Assembly (NCBI GenBank): GCA_964511665.1 | Contig: CAZEHA010000072.1 | Location: 1-14,006, forward strand | Source of the DNA: JAGOEF01 sp964511665 | GTDB lineage: Bacteria > Bacteroidota > Bacteroidia > Bacteroidales > ML635J-15 | Length of the DNA: 14,006 bases | Direction of reading: 5' to 3' | Shown: positions 8,310 through 14,006 of the stretch, one piece after another | Position numbering within the stretch: position 1 is the stretch's first letter | Layout of the letters: every line of letters starts with the position of its first letter | Program-made: the position numbers and the translations under genes | The notes under the pieces: model-generated | What the model saw: only the letters and a program-made list of their open reading frames with translations | Told to the model about the DNA's origin: nothing | Databases searched by the model: none

Positions 8310-8341
8310 CGAAAATAGTTAAACATGCTTACAAAATCAAA
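8310..8341 (-). promoter_or_regulatory. Candidate promoter for lemA-DUF3137
   Basis: On the minus strand TTTG (8341-8338), 20 bases, then TATTTTCG (8317-8310) fits the Bacteroidota promoter with one mismatch in the -7 box. The box lies 29 bases before the lemA ATG at 8280. Confidence 0.45.
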
Positions 8342-8370
8342 TTAAACATTGGTAGAAAGTACCGACTCGA

Positions 8371-8401
8371 TTTGTTGCAAAAATTAAATCAATTAGTTTT
8401 G
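8371..8401 (+). promoter_or_regulatory. Promoter for the YkgJ-type gene
   Basis: TTTG (8371-8374), exactly 19 bases, then TAGTTTTG (8394-8401) is a full match to the Bacteroidota -33/-7 consensus. It would start transcription near 8408, giving a leader of about 26 bases before the ATG at 8434. It is divergent from the lemA promoter 30 bases away. Confidence 0.65.
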
Positions 8402-8433
8402 CACCTGATGTTTCCCATGAGTTTTATATCGCC

Positions 8434-8694
8434 ATGCCTTTAAAATCTGCACACAACTGTCGCCCCGGCTGCGCAGCTTGTTGCATTGCCATTTCAATTT
8501 CAACGCCAATCCCGGGTATGCCGCAAGGAAAGCCTGCAGGGCTTAGGTGCATACATCTCAGCAACGATTTATTGTGCAACCTAATCGACTCGCCCGAGCG
8601 TCCAAAGGTGTGCCGCAATTTCAATTTCGACCCGATTATTTGTGGCAACAGTCGCCAAGAAGCCATTGAGATTATGACTTCTTTGGAGAACTGA
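8434..8694 (+). CDS. YkgJ family cysteine-cluster protein
   Basis: The 86-residue protein carries eight cysteines: C9, C13, C16, C17, C39, C48, C60 and C70. The N-terminal cluster CRPGCAACC (9-17), the segment PIPGMPQGKPAG (25-36) and SPERPKVCRNF (53-63) match the YkgJ/UPF0153-type zinc- or iron-binding CxxxCxxCC family (Pfam PF03692 group). Such proteins are thought to bind metal. Their biochemical role is not known in detail. The start is supported because the two upstream ATGs (8408, 8417) are out of frame and the predicted promoter ends at 8401. The gene stands alone, divergent from lemA and 264 bases before the antiporter, so it is probably monocistronic. Confidence 0.92.
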   Translation: MPLKSAHNCRPGCAACCIAISISTPIPGMPQGKPAGLRCIHLSNDLLCNLIDSPERPKVCRNFNFDPIICGNSRQEAIEIMTSLEN

Positions 8695-8779
8695 GATTAT
8701 TTGTTTCAATATTGCAAAAACTGTCGCATACCTGATTGGCGAGTCTATGTAACCGTATTTTTCTTTGTGCAAAATAGCG

Positions 8780-8795
8780 AGTACGAAAATGTACT
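8780..8795. repeat. Small inverted repeat in the YkgJ-antiporter gap
   Basis: AGTAC, six bases, GTACT forms a 5-bp stem in otherwise featureless AT-rich DNA between the two genes. It could be a weak hairpin or an operator half-site pair, and nothing more can be said. The rest of 8695-8958 holds no gene that I can support. Confidence 0.2.
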
Positions 8796-8929
8796 TTGTG
8801 AAATTATTCTGTTGATGCACTTGTTGTTATGTTTGTTATAATCGCTTATGTTTCTCGATTGTAGATTACCTTGGATATTTTTACCAAATAAAAATTGAAT
8901 CGAATAACTTAATTTGTGGCATAAAAAAT

Positions 8930-8937
8930 TATATTTG
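8930..8937 (+). promoter_or_regulatory. Candidate -7 box for the antiporter gene
   Basis: TATATTTG matches TAnnTTTG perfectly and lies 21 bases before the ATG at 8959. The only nearby TTTG (8913-8916) is 13 bases upstream, shorter than normal, so the -33 box is unclear. Confidence 0.35.
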
Positions 8938-8958
8938 TGTTAAAAAATGAGATGATTG

Positions 8959-10431
8959 ATGAATTTGACAATTGAGAACATTCTATTGGTGGGTTCTTTG
9001 TTATTGTTCGTGAGTATAATTGTGGGTAAAACTTCATACAAATTTGGAGTTCCAACATTAATACTTTTCTTGGCAATAGGAATGTTGGCAGGCTCCGACG
9101 GAGTTGGAGGAATTAACTTTAACGACCCTAGGGTAGCCCAGTTTATTGGCGTTATTTCTCTTAACTTTATTTTGTTTTCGGGTGGCCTCGATACCAATTG
9201 GAAGGCGGTAAAACCCATATTAAAGCAAGGAATCGCGTTGTCAACTCTGGGCGTATTATTAACAGCTCTATCGCTTGGTATGTTCGTTTATTTCATTACC
9301 GATTTTAGCATTTATGAAAGTATGCTGCTTGGCTCAATTGTTTCATCAACCGATGCGGCTGCTGTTTTTTCGATACTTCGATCGAAAAGCCTTGCTTTAA
9401 AACCCCATCTTCGGCCGATTTTAGAGCTTGAAAGTGGAAGTAACGATCCAATGGCCTATGTGTTAACCATTGCATTTTTAACTTTAGTTGTTCATCAAGA
9501 CCAAAATGTTGTTTCAATCATTCCGCTGTTCTTGCAGCAAATGGCGTTTGGGGCAATTGCAGGTATTGCCTTTGGGAAAATTAGTAAGCTAATTATTAAT
9601 AAAATAAAACTTGGCTTCGAGGGATTGTATCCGGTGCTAGTAATTGCTTTAATGTTTATCACATTTTCGGCTACCGATTTTGTTGGTGGAAATGGTTTTC
9701 TTGCAATTTACATTTGCGCTGTGTATTTGGGTAATCAGGATTTAATACACAAGAAAACAATCCTGAAAATGTTTGATGGCTTGGCCTGGCTAATGCAAAT
9801 CGTTTTGTTTCTGACACTCGGGCTACTGGTTTTCCCTACTCAGGTTTTTCCCTTGTTTGGTCTGGGAATGATTATTTCTGTTTTTTTAATTCTGGTCGCT
9901 CGGCCGGTTAGCGTTTTCCTCAGCTTAATCTTTTTTAAGATGCGACTGCGTCGGCGTTTTTATATTTCATGGGTTGGATTACGTGGCGCGGTTCCAATTG
10001 TGTTTGCAACATATCCATTATTGGCAGGGATAGAAAAAGCAGAGATGATTTTCAACCTTGTGTTTTTTATATCGGTTACCTCGGTTCTGATACAAGGAAC
10101 CACTTTAACTGTAGTGGCAAAATGGCTTCGGGTTGCTTTACCCGAAAGTTTGAAACCCGTTTCCGAAACTGAGAAATTTATTTCTGAAATAGCTAAAAAC
10201 GCAATGAAAGAAATTGAAGTCCTACCAGGGTGCTATGCTGCAAACAAGAGGGTTGTTGATCTGGGTATCCCCAAAAATGTTATTATTGCCATGATAAAAC
10301 GTAACGATAAGTATATTACGCCTAATGGCTTCACTGTTATCGAACCAAATGATGTGTTATTAATACTTTCCGATAACCAGGAAGGTCTCGACAAGGTAAA
10401 CTCGTGTATTAACAAAAACACCCAATCATAA
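8959..10431 (+). CDS. Potassium/proton antiporter (CPA1, NhaP2/CvrA type)
   Basis: The 490-residue inner-membrane protein has a long hydrophobic N-terminal domain (~residues 5-395, about 12-13 helices) with CPA1 motifs: LFSGGLDTNWK (72-82), SSTDAAAVFSIL (129-140) and ELESGSNDPMAYVL (156-169). The Asn-Asp pair N162/D163 is the expected ion-binding site of electroneutral antiporters. WVGLRGAVPIVFAT (338-351) is another family signature. Residues ~405-480 form an RCK_C/TrkA_C-like regulatory domain (VVDLGIPKNVIIAMIKRND, then FTVIEPNDVLLILSD), which in related proteins binds a ligand and gates transport. It exchanges cytoplasmic K+ (or Na+) for protons. It lacks the extra CorC-HlyC C-terminal domain seen in longer NhaP2 proteins. 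The ATG at 8959 is preferred. TTG at 8956 is an in-frame alternative, limited by TGA at 8953-8955. Confidence 0.93.
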   Translation: MNLTIENILLVGSLLLFVSIIVGKTSYKFGVPTLILFLAIGMLAGSDGVGGINFNDPRVAQFIGVISLNFILFSGGLDTNWKAVKPILKQGIALSTLGVLLTALSLGMFVYFITDFSIYESMLLGSIVSSTDAAAVFSILRSKSLALKPHLRPILELESGSNDPMAYVLTIAFLTLVVHQDQNVVSIIPLFLQQMAFGAIAGIAFGKISKLIINKIKLGFEGLYPVLVIALMFITFSATDFVGGNGFLAIYICAVYLGNQDLIHKKTILKMFDGLAWLMQIVLFLTLGLLVFPTQVFPLFGLGMIISVFLILVARPVSVFLSLIFFKMRLRRRFYISWVGLRGAVPIVFATYPLLAGIEKAEMIFNLVFFISVTSVLIQGTTLTVVAKWLRVALPESLKPVSETEKFISEIAKNAMKEIEVLPGCYAANKRVVDLGIPKNVIIAMIKRNDKYITPNGFTVIEPNDVLLILSDNQEGLDKVNSCINKNTQS

Positions 10432-10449
10432 CCTGGTAATTTCTGTTCC

Positions 10450-10498
10450 GCATTTTTTCGAACAATGAACATCGTTTCACGAAAATGCTCTCATTTTT
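10450..10498 (+). terminator. Candidate terminator after the antiporter gene
   Basis: GCATTTTTTCG (10450-10460) pairs with CGAAAATGC (10480-10488) as nine base pairs with a two-base bulge and a 19-base loop. It is followed within a few bases by a T run (10494-10499). It lies about 20 bases after the stop codon. The loop is long, so this is a moderate call. Confidence 0.35.
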
Positions 10499-11000
10499 TG
10501 CGAATTACTTACATAGCATATGTACTACTTTTCAAAATTACTATACCGGTGTCACAATTGTTGAGAAAGGCATTGAGTCTTTAAGCATTAGTGCGAAAAA
10601 AACAATGTTGTTCTCTGACTTAGTTCATTTGAAAACATCGATTTTTAGTAATCGGTAAAGCCTATTTCATAAGACAATGGGGATTTCAATTTTCAGGCAC
10701 TTAATTGTGCAGTAAACCAGGCTCATGGTCGTTTCAAATAGTATGAATATTATAGTTTTATGAATTTATTTGTTCACTCGAATCGATAAAATGTTTAAAA
10801 CTTTATGTAGCTGTTAATTAAATCTTTCCAAAACACAAGATGCACAAGCAGCCTTTTGATAAAAAAAACGTATAAATATTAGAAAAAAAAATGAAAAAGT
10901 TGTTGAAATAAAAATTATGCTTAACTTTAGTTATTATAATAAATGTGTGTGTTCTTTCGTATTCTGTTGGTACAAAAGAATTTGCGCTATTGTTATGTTG

Positions 11001-11052
11001 TTTGTTTTTTCGAAAGAGAGGCATTTATTTGTTTTTTGTGTGATTAAATTTG
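11001..11052 (+). promoter_or_regulatory. Candidate promoter(s) for the second giant gene
   Basis: TTTG (11001-11004), 19 bases, then TTTATTTG (11024-11031) fits the Bacteroidota promoter with one mismatch. TAAATTTG (11045-11052) is a perfect -7 box, but its nearest TTTG is only 13 bases upstream. The first would give a leader of ~30 bases to the ATG at 11069. The second would give ~10 bases to that ATG or ~67 to the ATG at 11126. Confidence 0.4.
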
Positions 11053-11068
11053 ACTAATTCCGTAGCTT

Positions 11069-14006
11069 ATGGAAAAAATATACCATCCAATTCCGAAAAA
11101 ATCAGAGAGTTTTGCTGTAGCGTTTATGCCAAAAGCGAAACTGCTGTTCGTAAGAACATTGATTTTAGTGACCATGGGCTTGCTCGGCGCGGTAATGAAT
11201 ATATCGCCATTGCCGGGCTCCCTGTCTGCTCAAACAGTGTGCAGCGGTGTGGCTACACAATATCTCGACTTTAGCAACAACCCCGATACTTCCTGGGTGT
11301 CGGGATGGCTGGGGCGCTCCGGTAACTGCTGCTCGGGAACCAGTAGCAATTGCGTGGAGTTTGTAGTTCGCATCAGCGAATATGCAGTGGGTATTAATTT
11401 CGAGATTTTCGATGGTGCATTGCCTCCGGGGGCTTTGTTCTATCAAATCGATTGCGGACCAACCGAAAACATAGGTACGGCTATTTGCCTTACCGGCCCG
11501 GGAACCTATCATATCACGTTTTGCAAACCGGGAGGAAATTTAAACCGTTTTAGGGTAACATCGGTACCCGGCCCCAGTGCCACCCCCGATATTGGATTCA
11601 GTACACCCACCTGCCAGAACGAAGTGGCACTGGTGGGTATTCGCAATAATAATGTTACCATAACCGATATTACCGGTGGTGGAGCCTATATAGGTTACTT
11701 GAGTTGCTTCGATTGTATGAATCCGGTGGCCTACTGCCCCGATGCCACATGCCCCGAATATGTCGATTACGAGTTTTGCGGGTATGTGTATGAAGCAGTC
11801 TCCTCCTGTTTTCCCGATACTTACGTGTGCGATACCTTCAGGGTGTATTTTTTCGATAGTCTCGCCGTTGAGGTAACACCCAACCCTGCCAGTTTTTGTG
11901 CCGACGAGGGAGGTGTAAACCTGCATGCCACGGTTACCGGTGGAGCTCCACCATACACCATAGAGTGGTTCGACGATTTCGACGGTAATGGGGTAAGAAT
12001 TGCCACAGGCGAAGATTATTTCGCCACTTCTACCGGTAATTTTTCGGTGGTAGTGTACGACACACTATATCCCACGTGTAATCGTGTGGTTGTCAATGTT
12101 CCGGTTACCAAGCTTCCTATGCCCGTGGTCTCAGTGAGTCCTTCCAGTCCGTATGTATGCGAAGGCGATACCGTGTATCTCACTGCGTCAGGTGCTACTA
12201 CCTACCAGTGGTCGCCTGCTGCAAGTCTTACCCAAACAACAGGTGCTACAGTAGGTGCTTTCCCTGATGCGAATACAACCTATACAGTTATTGGTACAAC
12301 CAACGGTTGTAACGATACTGTCACCGTAGATGTTGAGGTTTGTGCCGGCCCTGTGGTAAGCATCGACAGTCCCGATGGCATTATTTGTGTTGGGGGGTCT
12401 TATCAACTGCAGGGGTCGGGTGCTTTGGTATATACCTGGTTCCCGACTACTGGCTTAAGCAATCCGAATATTGCCAATCCGGTGGCAAGCCCCGCAGCCA
12501 CTACCACCTACTACCTTTTGGGTGCCGACGAAGCCTGTAATGTTATAGTAAATGGCGATTTCAGTTCGGGGAACACCGGTTTTACATCGCAATACAACTA
12601 CAACCCGAATCTGGTTCCCGAAGGGAATTATATGATTGGAACAAATCCGAATGATTATCATGCCGGTTTTGCATCATGCAGCGACCATGGCCCGGGAACC
12701 GGTAACATGATGATTGTCAACGGTGCTCCTCAGGTTAACCGACAGATTTGGTGTCAGACTGTGGAGGTAAACCCCAATACCGAGTATGTGTTTTCAACCT
12801 GGCTAGCCAGTGCACATGCAACCAATCCGGCAATTTTACAATTTTCGATTAATGGTTCCAATCTGGGTTCACCTTTTACTGCCTCAACAACAACCTGCGA
12901 ATGGAACCAGTTCTACATAACTTGGAATTCGGGCGCAAACACCACTATCGATATTTGTATTGTAAACCAAAATACCATTGCCGCCGGTAACGACTTTGCC
13001 ATCGACGATATTTATTTTTCGCCTTTATGCGAAATACTAGCCGACGACAGTGTTACCGTAACAGTGGTTCCCGATCCTTATATTACCACTCAACCCGTAG
13101 CAGGAACTATTTGCGCAGGCGGAACCTACTCATTAAGTGTTGTTGCTGGCGGTGGAACTCCATCGCTTACTTATCAATGGCAGAGTTCCCCGGATGGTTT
13201 GGCCTGGTCAAATATTGTGGGAGCTAATAGTACAAGTTATACCACGGGTGCATTGGCCGTTAGTACTTATTATAGGGTGGTTGTGAGTGCTTCAGGAAGT
13301 GGCTGTGATGCTGTTAATAGCAACGCAACATTGATTACTGTAGTTTCAGACCCAACAATTACAACACAGCCTCTTGATGGAAGTATTTGTACTGGAGGCG
13401 ATTATACAATGAGTGTAATAGCCACGGGTGGGACCCCTTCACTCACTTACCAGTGGCAGTATTCTACCGATGGCTTCGATTTTTATGATATAGTCGGAGC
13501 AAACAATAGCAGTTATACAGTAACATCGCTTGGCTCTACCACCTATTATCAGGTGTTGGTTGGTGCCTCAGGGAGCGGATGCAACACTGAAACGAGTGTT
13601 GCCATTACAGTAAACGTAGTTCCCGACCCGGCCATTACGGTGCAACCTGTAGGCGGCAGCATCTGCGAAGGCGGTACCTTCACCATGAGTGTAACGGCTA
13701 CCGGAGGCACCCCGGCTTTGACATATCAATGGCAGAGTTCGCCCGACGGCATAGTTTGGAGTAATATAGTAGGAGCCAACAGCAACACATATACTACACC
13801 AGCTTTAGCTGCCACCACCTACTATCAGGTACTTGTTGGTGCTACGGCCAGTGGTTGCAATACCACCACCAGTGCATCGGTAACGGTAACAGTAATCCCC
13901 GACCCTGCCATCACAGTACAGCCTGTAGGCGGCAGCATCTGCGAAGGCGGGACCTTCAGCATGAGTGTAACGGCTACCGGAGGCACCCCTGCACTGACCT
14001 ATCAGT
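11069..14006 (+). CDS. Giant Ig-like repeat surface/secreted protein, probably T9SS exported (3' end outside window)
   Basis: The frame is open from ATG 11069 to the window end, 979 residues, with no stop. The N-terminus MEKIYHPIPKK then a hydrophobic run (LILVTMGLLGAVM) ending in SLSAQ suggests an extended signal peptide of ~54 residues. ATG 11126 would give a 35-residue signal. Residues ~56-168 form a Cys-rich N-terminal domain (SWVSGW, GNCCSGTSSNCVEF, FEIFDGALPPGALFYQI, ITFCKPGGN) that I recall from other large Bacteroidota adhesin-like proteins. After it come a second Cys-rich region (~170-350), Ig-like domains at ~352-425 and from ~427, a jelly-roll/CBM-like module at ~492-655 (NGDFSSGNTGF, SCSDHGPGTGNMMIVNG, WCQTVEVNPNTEYVFSTW), then 92-residue Ig-like repeats from residue 669. 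The architecture predicts a cell-surface binding role. The sorting domain should lie outside the window. The ligand is unknown. Confidence 0.92.
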   Translation, partial: MEKIYHPIPKKSESFAVAFMPKAKLLFVRTLILVTMGLLGAVMNISPLPGSLSAQTVCSGVATQYLDFSNNPDTSWVSGWLGRSGNCCSGTSSNCVEFVVRISEYAVGINFEIFDGALPPGALFYQIDCGPTENIGTAICLTGPGTYHITFCKPGGNLNRFRVTSVPGPSATPDIGFSTPTCQNEVALVGIRNNNVTITDITGGGAYIGYLSCFDCMNPVAYCPDATCPEYVDYEFCGYVYEAVSSCFPDTYVCDTFRVYFFDSLAVEVTPNPASFCADEGGVNLHATVTGGAPPYTIEWFDDFDGNGVRIATGEDYFATSTGNFSVVVYDTLYPTCNRVVVNVPVTKLPMPVVSVSPSSPYVCEGDTVYLTASGATTYQWSPAASLTQTTGATVGAFPDANTTYTVIGTTNGCNDTVTVDVEVCAGPVVSIDSPDGIICVGGSYQLQGSGALVYTWFPTTGLSNPNIANPVASPAATTTYYLLGADEACNVIVNGDFSSGNTGFTSQYNYNPNLVPEGNYMIGTNPNDYHAGFASCSDHGPGTGNMMIVNGAPQVNRQIWCQTVEVNPNTEYVFSTWLASAHATNPAILQFSINGSNLGSPFTASTTTCEWNQFYITWNSGANTTIDICIVNQNTIAAGNDFAIDDIYFSPLCEILADDSVTVTVVPDPYITTQPVAGTICAGGTYSLSVVAGGGTPSLTYQWQSSPDGLAWSNIVGANSTSYTTGALAVSTYYRVVVSASGSGCDAVNSNATLITVVSDPTITTQPLDGSICTGGDYTMSVIATGGTPSLTYQWQYSTDGFDFYDIVGANNSSYTVTSLGSTTYYQVLVGASGSGCNTETSVAITVNVVPDPAITVQPVGGSICEGGTFTMSVTATGGTPALTYQWQSSPDGIVWSNIVGANSNTYTTPALAATTYYQVLVGATASGCNTTTSASVTVTVIPDPAITVQPVGGSICEGGTFSMSVTATGGTPALTYQ
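12542..13035 (+). other. Jelly-roll (CBM-like) module nested in an Ig-like domain
   Basis: Residues ~492-655 of the second giant protein form a typical carbohydrate-binding-like beta-sandwich (NGDFSSGNTGF at the start, FAIDDIYFSP at the end). The preceding Ig-like domain stops at TTTYYLLGADEAC, short of its last strand. A strand-like segment, LADDSVTVTVVP, appears only after the module. The pattern suggests that the module is inserted before the final strand of the Ig-like domain rather than placed between domains. This is inferred by eye from strand patterns. Confidence 0.55.
13073..14006 (+). repeat. Tandem 276-bp (92-residue) Ig-like repeats, at least 3.4 copies
   Basis: Units start at 13073, 13349, 13625 and 13901, each exactly 276 bases, in frame. 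Every unit begins DP-x-IT-x-QP, then ICxGG, a GGTP-x-LTYQWQ core, a D-G-x(5)-IVGAN segment, T-YY-x-V and SGC. Copies 3 and 4 are the closest pair: over the visible 106 bases of copy 4 I count about a dozen differences, nearly all silent. The array continues beyond the window. Confidence 0.93.

Larger units (their letters stand above)
10435..11068. other. Long AT-rich non-coding stretch
   Basis: No reading frame here looks like a gene on either strand. It contains the candidate terminator, a small inverted repeat TACATA-GCA-TATGTA at 10510-10524, and a seven-codon mini-frame ATG...TAA at 10891-10911 (MKKLLK). Several A and T homopolymer runs occur at 10858-10895. The last ~70 bases hold promoter-like boxes for the downstream giant gene. 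Base composition is clearly more AT-rich than the giant genes on either side. Confidence 0.6.

Noticed and set aside
8581..8820. Minus-strand 79-residue frame
   Set aside because: It overlaps the YkgJ-type gene antisense and shows no family features.
10510..10524. TACATA-GCA-TATGTA inverted repeat as an operator
   Set aside because: Six-base arms in AT-rich DNA are expected by chance, and no regulator gene is adjacent.
10818..11024. Minus-strand 68-residue frame in the AT-rich gap
   Set aside because: It is dominated by F/N/K/I from AT-rich DNA, with no start signal or family resemblance.
11165..11926. Minus-strand open frames of 115 and 128 residues
   Set aside because: They lie antisense within the plus-strand giant gene, have low-complexity composition and no recognisable domain.
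13073..14006. Regular tandem repeats that might suggest a CRISPR array
   Set aside because: The 276-base period, coding frame and Ig-like protein pattern show protein repeats, with no short repeat/spacer structure.

Overview
The window looks like a chromosomal segment of a Bacteroidota bacterium. The signs are two very large secreted mosaic proteins of the kind exported by the type IX secretion system (T9SS: Ig-like, PKD-like, SprB-type, GEVED and BNR-associated modules), a LemA/DUF3137 pair, and promoter-like sequences of the Bacteroidota form TTTG-N19-TAnnTTTG. The class cannot be fixed from the sequence alone.

Layout: (i) 1-5143, minus strand, is one uninterrupted reading frame that leaves the window at its 3' end. 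It encodes a signal peptide, a sortilin-like Asp-box beta-propeller, and a long tail of small beta-domains ending in three exact 69-residue repeats and a SprB-like repeat. (ii) 5300-8280, minus strand, is a compact block: a truncated phospholipase-D-like gene overlapping a YegS/sphingosine-kinase-like lipid kinase gene, then a DUF3137 membrane protein and LemA. (iii) 8434-10434, plus strand, holds a YkgJ-type cysteine-cluster protein and a CPA1 K+/H+ antiporter with an RCK_C tail. (iv) 10435-11068 is a long AT-rich stretch with no convincing gene. (v) 11069 to the window end, plus strand, is a second giant secreted protein. It has a Cys-rich N-terminal domain, two Ig-like domains, a jelly-roll module apparently nested inside the second of them, and a tandem array of 92-residue Ig-like repeats that runs off the window.

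The two giant genes are open at the window edges and point outward. They flank a roughly 6 kb core of ordinary membrane, lipid and ion-homeostasis genes. The two outer proteins probably work at the cell surface or outside the cell (adhesion, or binding of polymers or cells), with C-terminal sorting domains expected beyond the window. The core genes show no clear functional link to them. LemA and DUF3137 are a recurrent pair, and the lipid kinase and truncated PLD-like gene are translationally overlapped.

I found no tRNA, rRNA, CRISPR array, transposase or obvious defence system. The most interesting features are the domain architecture and strict repeat phasing of the two outer proteins, the nested jelly-roll, and the broken PLD-like gene. 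None of these amounts to clear evidence for a new biological system.
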